Shown here: positions 25,150-34,599 of the stretch, piece by piece
Position numbering within the stretch: position 1 is the first letter of the stretch
How the letters are laid out: the number at the start of each line of letters is the position of its first letter
Assembly (NCBI RefSeq): GCF_014610845.1
Contig: NZ_JABTCG010000007.1
Span: 1 to 64,000, forward strand
Length of the DNA: 64,000 nucleotides
Direction: 5' to 3'
DNA from: Maribacter arenosus
GTDB taxonomy: Bacteria > Bacteroidota > Bacteroidia > Flavobacteriales > Flavobacteriaceae
Position numbers and translations under genes: made by a program
The notes under the pieces: model-generated
Seen by the model: the letters and a program-made list of their open reading frames with translations, nothing else
Databases searched by the model: none
Told to the model about the DNA's origin: nothing

Positions 25150-26163
25150 TTTTATGATATTAACTTCCGGGGTTATTCTGATTCTATACCTTTCGAAAAC
25201 GGAATTCATAATCTTTTCCGCCAACCCTATAATATCTTTACCGGTTGCATGGCCATAGTTGACCAGGACCAAGGCTTGGTTTTTATGTACTCCGGCATCC
25301 CCATAGCGTTTTCCTTTGAATCCGCATTGCTCGATCAACCATCCCGCAGGAACTTTATAGGCATTTTCAGATACTTTATAATATTTAGCTTTCGGATGTG
25401 CAGCAATGAAATCTGCGAATGTCGTTTTGGTCAAAACTGGATTTTTAAAGAAGCTTCCACTATTGCCCAATTCTTTGGGATCGGGAAGCTTACTTTGACG
25501 AATAGCCACTACGGCCTTGGAAACATCCTGTATAGTGGGTATTTTAATACCCCATTCCTGCAGTTGGGTTTCAATGGCGCCATAGGACGTATTTAGTGGG
25601 TGGTTTTTTTTGGTGAGTTTAAACAAGACCGAAGTTATTACATACTTGCCTTTTCCCTCATTTTTAAAATAGGAATCCCTATAATCGAACTGGCAATCGG
25701 CTTTTGAGAAGACCTTGATGGTCTGATCGTTCATATCCAAAGCTTCACAGCTAATAAAAGTGTCCTTGAGTTCAACACCGTAAGCCCCAATATTTTGGAT
25801 GGGAGCTGTACCTGTATGCCCTGGGATGAGCGAAAGGTTCTCCAAACCCCCAAAATCATGTGCTAGGCACCAAAGTACCATATCGTGCCATACCTCACCG
25901 GCCATTACCTTAAGATAAACATGGCTATTATCTTCCTTAAGTATTTCCTTCCCTTTTATGTTTATATATAAAACAAGGGCGTCGATATCTTTTGTAATCA
26001 ACATATTGCTACCCCCACTAAGTAGAAATGGCTCGGGGTACCCCTTAAGTTGTAGTGCTTTTTTTAGATCCTCCAAGGAATTTATTTCGCAGAAGTAACG
26101 CGCCGTAGCATCTATACCAAAAGTATTATAGTGTTTTAAGGATTTATTTTCTTGGATTTTCAT
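25147..26163 (-). CDS. murB: UDP-N-acetylenolpyruvoylglucosamine reductase
   Basis: 338 residues, the type I MurB length. Reduces UDP-GlcNAc-enolpyruvate to UDP-MurNAc with NADPH and FAD, in the cytoplasm, for peptidoglycan. FAD-binding PFLLSGGSNMLITKD (~44-58), ENLSLIPGHTGTAPIQNIGA (~113-132), the FDYRDSYFKN motif and GNSGSFFKNP (~229-238, proton-donor Ser) are present. The C-terminal AGWLIEQCGFKGKRYGDAGV is characteristic. The start overlaps the aminotransferase stop by 4 bp (ATGA), so the two genes form one operon. Confidence 0.96.
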   Translation of the reverse strand: MKIQENKSLKHYNTFGIDATARYFCEINSLEDLKKALQLKGYPEPFLLSGGSNMLITKDIDALVLYINIKGKEILKEDNSHVYLKVMAGEVWHDMVLWCLAHDFGGLENLSLIPGHTGTAPIQNIGAYGVELKDTFISCEALDMNDQTIKVFSKADCQFDYRDSYFKNEGKGKYVITSVLFKLTKKNHPLNTSYGAIETQLQEWGIKIPTIQDVSKAVVAIRQSKLPDPKELGNSGSFFKNPVLTKTTFADFIAAHPKAKYYKVSENAYKVPAGWLIEQCGFKGKRYGDAGVHKNQALVLVNYGHATGKDIIGLAEKIMNSVFERYRIRITPEVNIIK

Positions 26164-27353
26164 CGACCCTTGTAGATTTTTAAGGCTTCTTTGAGAATAT
26201 GCACCGCTTTCCTAAGACTATCCTTGTCCAATACATAAGCAATGCGTATTTGGTTTTTACCCAATCCTTCAGAAGCATAGAACCCCGCTGCAGGGGCTAC
26301 CATGACGGTTTCGCCCTCTACCCTGAATTCCTCCAATAACCATTGTGCGAAATCATCCGAATCTTCTATGGGGAGTTCGGCGATGCAGTAAAAAGCCCCT
26401 TGGGGATGGCCAATTTTTATTCCATCGATTTTTTCCAGTTCCTCGATCAAGAGGTTTCTTCTGGAAACATACTCCTTTTTTACATCATCAAAATAGCTTT
26501 GTGGGGTTTCCAAGGCGGCCTCACTGGCAATCTGGGCATAGGTTGGAGGCGACAAACGGGCTTGCGCGAACTTTAGGGCTGTTTTTATGACTTCTTTGTT
26601 CTTCGATACCAAACAACCAATTCGTGCACCACACATGCTATATCTTTTGGAAACGGAGTCGATCATGATCGCATTTTCATCCAATCCTGATTCCTGCAGT
26701 ATGGAGTAATGCTCCTTGCCATCATAGGTAAATTCCCGGTAGACTTCATCTGCAATCAAAAAAAGGTTATGTTTTTTGACTATAACGGCCAATTTTTGAA
26801 TTTCATCCCGACTATATAAGTATCCCGTAGGGTTTCCCGGATTGCATATGAGTATCGCCTTTGTCCTAGCCGTTATCAGTTTCTCGAATTCCTCTATCGG
26901 AGGTAGGGCAAAATTATCATCGATTCGGGAAACTACCGGTACCACCTTGATTCCCATGGCCGTTGCAAATCCGTTATAATTTGCATAAAATGGTTCAGGA
27001 ATAATGATTTCATCGTTGTTGTCCGCGATACTTCCCATGGTAAATGAAAGCGCTTCGGAACCCCCAGTGGTTACCAAGATGTCCTGTGCGGTGATATTAA
27101 TGTGGTGTTTGGCATAATAATCGGCCAATTTTTCACGGTAAACCTCTGAGCCTTCCGTTCTGCTATACTCCAATACAGTAAGCGTATTGTTCTTTACGGC
27201 ATCCAACGCAATTTTCGGGGTTTTGATATCAGGCTGCCCAATGTTCAAATGAATCACTTTTGCTCCGTCTTTTTTCGCCTGTTCGGCAAAAGGAACCAAT
27301 TTCCGAATAGGTGATTCGGGCATCTCGAGCCCTTTTTTCGATATGGATGGCAT
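26160..27353 (-). CDS. PLP-dependent aminotransferase (class I/II)
   Basis: 397 residues. Fold-type I aminotransferase of the aspartate aminotransferase-like group. IHLNIGQPDIKTPK (~35-48), TTGGSEALSFTMGSI (~90-104), the ICNPGNPTGYLYSRDE loop (~165-180), IADEVYREFTYDG (~200-212, Asp bonding the pyridine N) and the PLP lysine in DSVSKRYSMCGARIG (~232-246) are all seen. The C-terminal QIRIAYVLD holds the substrate carboxylate Arg. Substrate cannot be fixed from sequence; aspartate, alanine or aromatic amino acids are possible. First gene of the operon with murB. Confidence 0.92.
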   Translation of the reverse strand: MPSISKKGLEMPESPIRKLVPFAEQAKKDGAKVIHLNIGQPDIKTPKIALDAVKNNTLTVLEYSRTEGSEVYREKLADYYAKHHINITAQDILVTTGGSEALSFTMGSIADNNDEIIIPEPFYANYNGFATAMGIKVVPVVSRIDDNFALPPIEEFEKLITARTKAILICNPGNPTGYLYSRDEIQKLAVIVKKHNLFLIADEVYREFTYDGKEHYSILQESGLDENAIMIDSVSKRYSMCGARIGCLVSKNKEVIKTALKFAQARLSPPTYAQIASEAALETPQSYFDDVKKEYVSRRNLLIEELEKIDGIKIGHPQGAFYCIAELPIEDSDDFAQWLLEEFRVEGETVMVAPAAGFYASEGLGKNQIRIAYVLDKDSLRKAVHILKEALKIYKGR

Positions 27354-27505
27354 ACACTCTTAATTTTAAACAAAAATGAGAAATCATTACATAGAATACA
27401 ATAGTACCCGAGTTTATTTAATATGTTTTCAATATGTTAATTTATAATGGTTTAATGGATATTTTACGTAAATTGAAGTAGAGCGAATAATTTATGGAGT
27501 AGGTT

Positions 27506-28846
27506 TTGAAAAAGTTTGGATTATTTTTTTTGGTATTGACACTATGCATTCCCTTTTTGGGAACAGGACAATCCTTTGAATTACCCAATGGCCAGAAATA
27601 TCAAAAAGTAAAATTCGAACTTGTCAATAATCTGATTATTATCCCTATTGAGGTTAATGGAACCGAGCTTTCCTTTTTGCTGGATTCCGGGGTGAACCAA
27701 CCTATTCTTTTTAACATAACCGATCAAGATTCTGTACAGATCAACAATGTATCGGAAATCAAAATCAAAGGGTTGGGTGAAGGGGAACCTATAAAAGCCT
27801 TAAGTTCTGTCGGCAATACCTTCAAGCTTAAAAGTATCACCAACCAGCAACAATTGTTATATGTGATCATAGATAAGAGCCTAAATTTTTCGACCAGTTT
27901 GGGAATTCCGGTGCATGGTATTATTGGGTATGATCTATTCCGCGATTTTGTGGTAGATATCAACTATGCTACCAAGACGATAAAATTTTTTGATCCTGAT
28001 CACTATGTGTACAAAAAGGATAAGCGGAAAGAGATTTTACCATTGACCATTACTGGAAAAAAGGCTTACGTTGATGCCAATGTTTTTATTGCGGATTCTG
28101 AAAACATACCCGTGCATTTATTGATAGATACCGGGAGTAGTGATGCTATTTGGCTTTTTGAAGATGAAGAAATTGGGATACCCGCAGAGAATTACAATGA
28201 TTTTCTAGGCAAAGGCCTAAACGGGGATATATTTGGAAAACGCACGAAGGTGAACAGCATCCAGCTGGGTAGTTTTGTACTTAGTGACGCCAAAGCGGCA
28301 TTTCCGGATACCCGCTCTTTTGCTTCCATTAAGAATTTAGGCAATCGAAACGGTAGTATTGGAGGTGAGATATTAAAGCGATTTAATATTGTTTTCGACT
28401 ATCCCAATCAAAAAATTACCTTGCGAAAAAACAGCATGTATAAATCGCCATTTCATTATAACCTTAGTGGAATTACATTACAGCACGATGGGCTTAGATT
28501 TGTGTCCCAACGCATTTCCGATGGACGTGGGGTAGTAAAAAGCAAGGAAGGTTCTTTTGGGAATGTGCAAATACTTTTTGAGAACCATACGCGGTTAAGT
28601 TTGGTTCCTGAGATCGTGGTTTCGGGTATCCGGGCAGGTAGCCCAGCTGAAACGGCAGGACTTAAGGAAGGGGATATTATACTGGCCGTAAATGGTAAGA
28701 GCATTCATCAATATAAGATCCAGGAAATTAAGCAGATGCTCGATGAAAAAAAAGGCAAAAAAATTCGGGTGCTTATCGAAAGGTATAACAGGGATTTGTT
28801 GTTTTCATTTGTTCTTGAGGATTTGTTCAAACATAAAAAACCCTGA
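27506..28846 (+). CDS. Secreted retropepsin-like aspartic protease with PDZ domain
   Basis: 446 residues from a TTG start at 27506; the only nearby ATG leads straight to a stop. Signal peptide ~1-21 (LVLTLCIPFLGTGQS). Two retropepsin-like halves: LSFLLDSGVNQPI (~54-66) and VHLLIDTGSSDAIWL (~202-216), each with a catalytic-type Asp. A PDZ domain occupies ~360-440 (VSGIRAGSPAETAGLKEGD, IILAVNGKSIHQ). Proteins with this arrangement are common in Bacteroidota and probably act in the periplasm, but their substrates are unknown. The terminator stem starts inside the last codons. Confidence 0.88.
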   Translation: MKKFGLFFLVLTLCIPFLGTGQSFELPNGQKYQKVKFELVNNLIIIPIEVNGTELSFLLDSGVNQPILFNITDQDSVQINNVSEIKIKGLGEGEPIKALSSVGNTFKLKSITNQQQLLYVIIDKSLNFSTSLGIPVHGIIGYDLFRDFVVDINYATKTIKFFDPDHYVYKKDKRKEILPLTITGKKAYVDANVFIADSENIPVHLLIDTGSSDAIWLFEDEEIGIPAENYNDFLGKGLNGDIFGKRTKVNSIQLGSFVLSDAKAAFPDTRSFASIKNLGNRNGSIGGEILKRFNIVFDYPNQKITLRKNSMYKSPFHYNLSGITLQHDGLRFVSQRISDGRGVVKSKEGSFGNVQILFENHTRLSLVPEIVVSGIRAGSPAETAGLKEGDIILAVNGKSIHQYKIQEIKQMLDEKKGKKIRVLIERYNRDLLFSFVLEDLFKHKKP

Positions 28847-28875
28847 TTACGAAGATTTATGTAATCAGGGTTTTT
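28836..28875. terminator. Bidirectional terminator
   Basis: AAAAACCCTGATTAC (28836-28850) pairs perfectly with GTAATCAGGGTTTTT (28861-28875). It sits between convergent genes ending at 28846 and 28894 and has T runs on both strands. Confidence 0.9.
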
Positions 28876-28893
28876 ATATTTATAGGGGTTCTT

Positions 28894-29283
28894 CTACTTG
28901 GTTCCTGTAGATTTCACCTCTCCTTTTATTTTAAGGACCTTTGTTGGGGTGTCTGCATTTGAAATGACCGTAACAGCTTTTCTTATTGGGCCAACACGAT
29001 TTGTATCATACTTCACTTGAATTTCCCCGGTCTTGCCAGGTAAAATCGGGCCCTCCGGTTTCTTCGGTATCGTGCATCCACAACTAGAACTCACCTTGCT
29101 TATAATCAAAGGGGCGTCCCCAGTATTTGTAAATTCGAATACACGTACACCATCACTGCCTTTGGCTATTTCACCATAGTCCACAGTTTCGGTCTTAAAC
29201 TCGATTTTTGCCACAGTTTCCTGGGCGCTTAGGCTAAATCCTAATAGTCCTACAAATAATACAAGTACTATTTTTTTCATCAT
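28894..29283 (-). CDS. DUF1573 secreted protein
   Basis: 129 residues. Signal peptide ~1-20 (LVLFVGLLGFSLSAQ). The rest is one DUF1573 immunoglobulin-like domain: FKTETVDYGEIAKGSDGVRV, FEFTNTGDAPLIISKVSSSC, GCTIPKKPEGPILPGKTGEI, VKYDTNRVGPIRKAVTV. This ASPM/SPD-2/Hydin-related domain is widespread in secreted Bacteroidota proteins with no defined enzymatic role. It has its own good promoter (29305-29336) and terminator, so it is monocistronic. Confidence 0.9.
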   Translation of the reverse strand: MMKKIVLVLFVGLLGFSLSAQETVAKIEFKTETVDYGEIAKGSDGVRVFEFTNTGDAPLIISKVSSSCGCTIPKKPEGPILPGKTGEIQVKYDTNRVGPIRKAVTVISNADTPTKVLKIKGEVKSTGTK

Positions 29284-29304
29284 TATTTAGTTTTGGGTGA
29301 ATTT

Positions 29305-29336
29305 CAAAAGTAATCTTTTTAGACCAACGTCCAAAA
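29305..29336 (-). promoter_or_regulatory. Bacteroidota-type promoter for the DUF1573 gene
   Basis: Minus strand: TTTTG at 29336-29332, a 19-bp spacer, then TACTTTTG at 29312-29305, matching TTTG-N19-TAnnTTTG. The start codon at 29283 is 21 bp downstream. This is the best complete promoter I can read in the window. Confidence 0.65.
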
Positions 29337-29480
29337 TTCTTTTTGTTATGTAATAACGTTACTTATTTTTGTTTGGTATTTAAAATTGGGCCAAAAACCC
29401 GTCAAAAATGATAATTTAACATATCTTTCCGGTCAATTTTTTTGTCACCGGTTCCCTTAAATCAAAAACTGTTCCAAAAC

Positions 29481-32111
29481 ATGGATATCCCTTCAAAATA
29501 TGAACCTCAAAAGGTGGAAAACCGTTGGTATGACTACTGGATGAAGCATAATTATTTTCATTCCATACCCGACGGTCGGGAGCCCTATACCATTGTTATA
29601 CCCCCACCTAACGTAACAGGTATACTGCATATGGGGCATATGCTCAACAACACTATTCAAGATGTTTTGATCCGTAGGGCACGATTACAGGGTAAAAATG
29701 CATGCTGGGTACCTGGAACCGATCATGCCTCGATCGCGACCGAAGCAAAGGTAGTGGCTAAACTCAAGGAGGAAGGTATACACAAGGCGGACCTTTCTAG
29801 GGAAGAGTTTTTGAACCATGCCTGGGATTGGACACATGAATATGGAGGTGTAATCCTAGAACAACTGAAAAAATTGGGATGTTCATGTGATTGGGACCGT
29901 ACTGCCTTTACCATGGACGAGAATATGTCGGCTTCCGTAATCAAGGTATTTGTTGATTTGTTCAATAAGGGCATGATTTATAGAGGGTATCGCATGGTGA
30001 ATTGGGATCCCCAGGCGCAAACCACCTTATCCGATGAGGAAGTGGTCTATGAAGAAAAACAAGGGCTTTTGTATTATTTGTCCTATCCCATAGAGGGATC
30101 CGATGAAAAGGTGATCATAGCTACTACGCGTCCGGAAACTATTCTAGGGGACACGGCCATATGTATCAACCCCAATGATGAACGATATTCCCATTTAAAA
30201 GGAAAAAAGGCCATTGTTCCTATCTGTAATAGGGTCATACCCATTATTACCGATGAATATGTTGATATTGAATTCGGAACAGGATGTTTAAAAGTGACCC
30301 CTGCACATGATGTCAACGACAAGGCCTTGGGTGAAAAACATGAATTGGAGACCGTCGATATTTTCAATGCCGATGCCACGCTCAATAGTTTTGGGTTGCA
30401 TTATGAAGGAAAAGATCGGTTCGTGGTTCGTAAGGAAATAAAGAAAGAGCTTGAGGATAAGGGATTTTTGGTAAAGACCGAAAATTATATCAACAAAGTC
30501 GGTACATCGGAAAGGACGAAGGCCGTTATTGAGCCACGTTTGTCAGAACAATGGTTTTTAAAAATGGAGGACTTGGTAAAGCCGGCCATTGAGGCCGTTT
30601 TGGAAACCGATGATATTAATTTCTTTCCTAAAAAATTCGAGAATACATACCGCCACTGGATGGAAAATATAAGGGACTGGAATATTTCCAGGCAGTTATG
30701 GTGGGGACAACAGATTCCGGCTTACTATTTCGGCGACGGACAGGATGATTTTGTGGTGGCCGAATCTGTCGAAGAGGCACTAATTTTGGCCCAAGGAAAA
30801 TCTAACAACTATGAACTAGCACTTTCCGATTTGCGGCAAGATGAAGATGTTGTTGATACTTGGTTTTCCTCATGGTTATGGCCTATGAGCGTTTTCAATG
30901 GTATTTTGGAGCCAGACAATAAGGAAATCAACTATTATTACCCCACAAGCGATCTTGTAACAGCCCCCGACATCATTTTCTTTTGGGTAGCCCGTATGAT
31001 TATCGCCGGATATGAATATAGAGGCGAAAAACCTTTTGAAAATGTCTATTTTACAGGGATTGTCCGTGATAAGGAACGTCGCAAAATGTCCAAATCCTTG
31101 GGCAATTCTCCAGATGCGTTGAAATTGATAGAAAATTATGGGGCCGATGGGGTCCGTGTGGGCCTTTTATTAAGTTCTGCGGCCGGGAACGATCTGTTGT
31201 TCGATGAAGATCTTTGCCAACAAGGAAAGAATTTTGCCAATAAGATATGGAACGGTTTCCGATTGCTTAAAGGTTGGGAAGTGGCAGATATACCCCAACC
31301 AGAAGCGTCAAAATTGGGTATAGCATGGTATAATGCCAAGTTCAACCACACCTTGGCCGAGATTGAAGATCATTTTGGTAAATTTCGAATATCGGATGCC
31401 TTAATGGCGATTTATAAATTGATTTGGGATGACTATAGCTCTTGGTTGCTCGAGATTGTCAAACCAGCCTACCAACAACCGATAGATAGAATGTCCTTTG
31501 AGGCGATAATCGGTATTTTTGAGAATAATTTAAAGCTGTTGCATCCTTTTATGCCCTTTCTTACCGAGGAGATTTGGCAGCACATCGCAGAGCGTTCGCC
31601 CAACGAGGCACTAGTTGTATCCCAATGGCCTTCGATCCAAAAACCGGATGTTGGACTGATAAGGCAATTCGAGTTTGCCGCTGAGGTTATTGCGGGCATA
31701 CGTACTATCAGAAAGGAAAAGAACATACCTATGAAGGAAAGTTTGGAACTTTTGGTATCGAATGCCGAAAAATTGGGAAGGGATTGGGATGCCATTATAA
31801 AAAAACTGACCAATGTTTCCTCTATATCCTATGTAGACGCCGCTGTAGAAGGTGCCCTTACCTTTAGGGTTAATAGCAATGAATATTTTATACCAATAAG
31901 TGGTGCCGTTGATGTGGAGGCCGAGATTAAAAAAATAAAAGAAGAATTGAAGTATACCAAAGGCTTTTTGCAGTCGGTTCGAAAGAAACTCTCCAATGAA
32001 CGTTTTGTAAATAATGCCCCTGATAAGGTTATTGCCATAGAGCGCAAAAAGCAGGCGGATGCCGAGGCGAAAATCGAGACTTTGGAAAAGAGTTTGGCAA
32101 GTTTAAATTAA
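29481..32111 (+). CDS. valS: Valyl-tRNA synthetase
   Basis: 876 residues from ATG 29481; an upstream in-frame TTG at 29442 gives a non-family extension and is not preferred. Class I synthetase charging tRNA-Val. The HIGH motif appears as HMGH (50-53, in [20 protein letters not shown]), the KMSKS motif at about residue 535 ([10 protein letters not shown]), and the editing domain at ~190-350 ([18 protein letters not shown]). [17 protein letters not shown] and [13 protein letters not shown] are family motifs. The C-terminal ~65 residues are the tRNA-binding coiled coil ([20 protein letters not shown]). No T-box is expected or seen in this phylum. Confidence 0.97.
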   Translation: MDIPSKYEPQKVENRWYDYWMKHNYFHSIPDGREPYTIVIPPPNVTGILHMGHMLNNTIQDVLIRRARLQGKNACWVPGTDHASIATEAKVVAKLKEEGIHKADLSREEFLNHAWDWTHEYGGVILEQLKKLGCSCDWDRTAFTMDENMSASVIKVFVDLFNKGMIYRGYRMVNWDPQAQTTLSDEEVVYEEKQGLLYYLSYPIEGSDEKVIIATTRPETILGDTAICINPNDERYSHLKGKKAIVPICNRVIPIITDEYVDIEFGTGCLKVTPAHDVNDKALGEKHELETVDIFNADATLNSFGLHYEGKDRFVVRKEIKKELEDKGFLVKTENYINKVGTSERTKAVIEPRLSEQWFLKMEDLVKPAIEAVLETDDINFFPKKFENTYRHWMENIRDWNISRQLWWGQQIPAYYFGDGQDDFVVAESVEEALILAQGKSNNYELALSDLRQDEDVVDTWFSSWLWPMSVFNGILEPDNKEINYYYPTSDLVTAPDIIFFWVARMIIAGYEYRGEKPFENVYFTGIVRDKERRKMSKSLGNSPDALKLIENYGADGVRVGLLLSSAAGNDLLFDEDLCQQGKNFANKIWNGFRLLKGWEVADIPQPEASKLGIAWYNAKFNHTLAEIEDHFGKFRISDALMAIYKLIWDDYSSWLLEIVKPAYQQPIDRMSFEAIIGIFENNLKLLHPFMPFLTEEIWQHIAERSPNEALVVSQWPSIQKPDVGLIRQFEFAAEVIAGIRTIRKEKNIPMKESLELLVSNAEKLGRDWDAIIKKLTNVSSISYVDAAVEGALTFRVNSNEYFIPISGAVDVEAEIKKIKEELKYTKGFLQSVRKKLSNERFVNNAPDKVIAIERKKQADAEAKIETLEKSLASLN

Positions 32112-32188
32112 TGGTTTTAATGATCTTTTTTTATTCAATTTAGGGTCATTTCCGAAGTGATGTGTATATTTAAGAAAAATAGGTCAAA

Positions 32189-32779
32189 ATGAAACGATTA
32201 TTACTTATTGGAATTTGCTTGGGTTTTCAATTTACAATCGCTCAGGAAAAAGCGGAGATTCTTCCCAAGGACATTCAAATTAAAACAGCGGTCTTACCGG
32301 CTCCCGAAGAAGACAAAGCAGGGGCCATGGTATATGGATATAATGATAAAGGGGAATTCGTGGTGTTGCGTGAAGGCACCAATAATTTGGTATGTATCTC
32401 GGATGACCCTAATAAAGAAGGGATTAGCGTATCCTGTTATTCCAAAAAACTGGAACCTTTTATGGCCAGAGGTCGTGAATTATCTGCTGAAGGGAAGGAT
32501 TTTAATGAAAAGCGGGAAATACGTGGTGCCGAAGTGGCTTCGGGTAAAATACCTATGCCAAAGGCCCCTAGCATGACCTACATATTTTTCGGTAAGGATG
32601 AAAACTATGATAAGACTACCGGCGAACTGAAAGATGGACAGTTCAGGTATGTGATTTATACACCTTTCGCCACCCCGGAGGAGACCGGATTGCCTATTAA
32701 ACCACACGCAAAAGGCATGCCCTGGTTGATGGATCCTGGAACACATAGGGCGCACATTATGATAGGACCTTTTAATTAA
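32189..32779 (+). CDS. Secreted protein of unknown function
   Basis: 196 residues. Signal peptide ~1-18 (LLIGICLGFQFTIAQ). The mature part has GAMVYGYNDKGEFVVLREGT, NNLVCISDDPNKEGISVSCY and a C-terminal MPWLMDPGTHRAHIMIGPFN. I do not recognise a named domain. The two cysteines of VCIS and VSCY, about 14 residues apart, could form a disulfide. It lies 77 bp after valS and 107 bp before the first PPK2, on the same strand, but there is no evidence of a shared function. Confidence 0.75.
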   Translation: MKRLLLIGICLGFQFTIAQEKAEILPKDIQIKTAVLPAPEEDKAGAMVYGYNDKGEFVVLREGTNNLVCISDDPNKEGISVSCYSKKLEPFMARGRELSAEGKDFNEKREIRGAEVASGKIPMPKAPSMTYIFFGKDENYDKTTGELKDGQFRYVIYTPFATPEETGLPIKPHAKGMPWLMDPGTHRAHIMIGPFN

Positions 32780-32886
32780 ACCAAAATCAATTAGTTTAGT
32801 AGCTGACCGTAGTTTGTGAAAACATGATTATCGGTAGTCCAAGGCCTTGTTCAATTTTGAAACTTTAAGAAATTATAAAATAATAC

Positions 32887-33735
32887 ATGAAGTTTACCGC
32901 AGAAGATATAGTATCGGCAAAGACAAGAAAAGATTTGATTGCCATTGCGAATGAAAAAGATGTAAAAATAGACAAGGTTGTAAGAAACCTTGAATATGAA
33001 TTGGAATTGAGCAAGCTCCAGAGCGAACTGGTGAACTTGCAACAATGGATTACCGAACATAATTTAAGGGTAGCCGTACTATTTGAAGGGCGTGATGCCG
33101 CAGGTAAAGGAGGTTCCATCAAACGGTTTATGGAACATTTGAACCCGCGATCTTCGAGGGTAGTTGCCCTTTCGAAACCTACGGACAATGAAAGAGGGCA
33201 ATGGTATTTTAGAAGGTATATCAAAGAATTGCCCAACCCTGGCGAAATAGTCTTTTTTGACCGAAGTTGGTACAACCGGGCCGTTGTTGAACCTGTTATG
33301 GGCTTTTGTTCCAAAGAGGAATACAACCAATTTATGGTACAGGTACCGGAATTTGAACATATGTTATATGAGGATGGGGTCATTATCATTAAATTTTGGT
33401 TTTCGATATCCAAGGAGGTGCAGAGTAAAAGATTCAATTCCCGACTTAAGAATCCATTAAAACAATGGAAATTTAGTCCAGTGGATAAAATGGGACAAAA
33501 ACTTTGGGATGAATATACTTTTTACAAAGAGCAGATGTTCACTAAGACCCATACGAACTTTAGTCCCTGGATTATTGTAAAGACCAACGATAAGAAAACG
33601 GCCAGATTGGAAAGTATGCGTTATTTGCTTTCGAAGTTCGATTATACCGATAAGAAAAAAATCTCGGACTTGATCCAACCCGATCCGAACATCATCGTTC
33701 GCTATTATAGGAATGCCAAACAAATCGATATATAA
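32887..33735 (+). CDS. ppk2: Polyphosphate kinase 2 family protein (first of tandem pair)
   Basis: 282 residues. P-loop kinase that moves phosphate between polyphosphate and nucleotides. Walker A is FEGRDAAGKGGSIKR (~66-80), the lid module ERGQWYFRRYI, and Walker B with Asp126 in GEIVFFDRSWYNRAVVEPV. RFNSRLKNPLKQWKFSPVD and FSPWIIVKTNDKKTARLESM are class features. Single-domain PPK2 of this length belongs to the class I or III type; which nucleotide it prefers cannot be told. The second copy follows, its likely start 10 bp after this stop. Confidence 0.95.
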   Translation: MKFTAEDIVSAKTRKDLIAIANEKDVKIDKVVRNLEYELELSKLQSELVNLQQWITEHNLRVAVLFEGRDAAGKGGSIKRFMEHLNPRSSRVVALSKPTDNERGQWYFRRYIKELPNPGEIVFFDRSWYNRAVVEPVMGFCSKEEYNQFMVQVPEFEHMLYEDGVIIIKFWFSISKEVQSKRFNSRLKNPLKQWKFSPVDKMGQKLWDEYTFYKEQMFTKTHTNFSPWIIVKTNDKKTARLESMRYLLSKFDYTDKKKISDLIQPDPNIIVRYYRNAKQIDI

Positions 33736-33745
33736 GAGATTAAAA

Positions 33746-34528
33746 ATGAATAAAGTACAAGATATAATACTTACGGATGATGATTTGGATTTACTGAATT
33801 CAAAACTGGGGCTGCGAAGTTTGTTTAAAAGCAAGAAAATAGATTTAGAGAAAACCTTGGCAGAGGTGAAATACGAAATTCAATTGCGTGAACAACAGGC
33901 CGAGCTTGTAAAATTGCAGACATGGGCAATAGAGAACAGGAAAAAGATCGTTATTATTTTTGAAGGGAGGGATGCTGCAGGTAAAGGAGGTGCAATACGC
34001 AGAATGTCAGCCTATATAAATCCAAGATATTATAGAATTGTCGCTTTGAACAAACCCACCGAAGATGAAGAAGGACAGTGGTATTTCCAACGTTATGTGA
34101 ACAAGTTGCCAAAACCTGGTAAAATTGTCTTTTTTGATCGTAGTTGGTATAATAGGGCCGTGGTAGAGCCTGTTAACCAATTTTGTACCCAAGAACAATA
34201 TGAAAGGTTCATGTCTCAGGTCAATGATTTTGAAAAAATGATCATTGCCTCTGATACCTATTTGATCAAGTTTTATTTTTCAATTACCAAAGAGGAACAA
34301 CAAAAACGTTTTGACGATATACGCAAAAGTAATTTAAAGCGCTGGAAATTATCGGCAGTGGACGAAAAGGCCCAGGGCCTTTGGGACGAATATACCAGAT
34401 ACAAAAAAGTGATGTTGGAGGAAACGGACACAGCATACGCGCCATGGGTTATTATTGAAGCTAACAGAAAGACAGAAGCCCGGTTGTTTGCCATGAATCA
34501 TATCCTTAATACCATACCTTACAAATAA
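33746..34528 (+). CDS. ppk2: Polyphosphate kinase 2 family protein (second of tandem pair)
   Basis: 260 residues from ATG 33746; an ATG at 33713 inside the previous gene is less likely. Walker A is FEGRDAAGKGGAIRRM (~72-87), followed by EGQWYFQRYVNKLPKPG, IVFFDRSWYNRAVVEPVNQF, and RFDDIRKSNLKRWKLSAVDE. It is clearly homologous to the first copy but well diverged, suggesting different donor or acceptor preference rather than a recent duplication. Both genes read in one direction with 10 bp between, so they should be co-expressed. A terminator follows at 34559. Confidence 0.95.
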   Translation: MNKVQDIILTDDDLDLLNSKLGLRSLFKSKKIDLEKTLAEVKYEIQLREQQAELVKLQTWAIENRKKIVIIFEGRDAAGKGGAIRRMSAYINPRYYRIVALNKPTEDEEGQWYFQRYVNKLPKPGKIVFFDRSWYNRAVVEPVNQFCTQEQYERFMSQVNDFEKMIIASDTYLIKFYFSITKEEQQKRFDDIRKSNLKRWKLSAVDEKAQGLWDEYTRYKKVMLEETDTAYAPWVIIEANRKTEARLFAMNHILNTIPYK

Positions 34529-34558
34529 AACATATAGAGGCCCCCAAGGCATAGCTAA

Positions 34559-34588
34559 AGAAAACCGACCGCAATGGCGGTTTTCGTT
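34559..34588. terminator. Terminator between PPK2 and the outer-membrane gene
   Basis: AAAACCG (34561-34567) pairs with CGGTTTT (34578-34584) around a ten-base loop, with a short T-rich tail in both directions. It lies between convergent stops at 34528 and 34600. Confidence 0.6.
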
Positions 34589-34599
34589 ATTTAAAAGCA

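Noticed and set aside
29442-29480. Upstream extension of valS from a TTG at 29442
   Set aside because: The extra 13 residues do not resemble valyl-tRNA synthetases; the ATG at 29481 fits the family's N-terminus.
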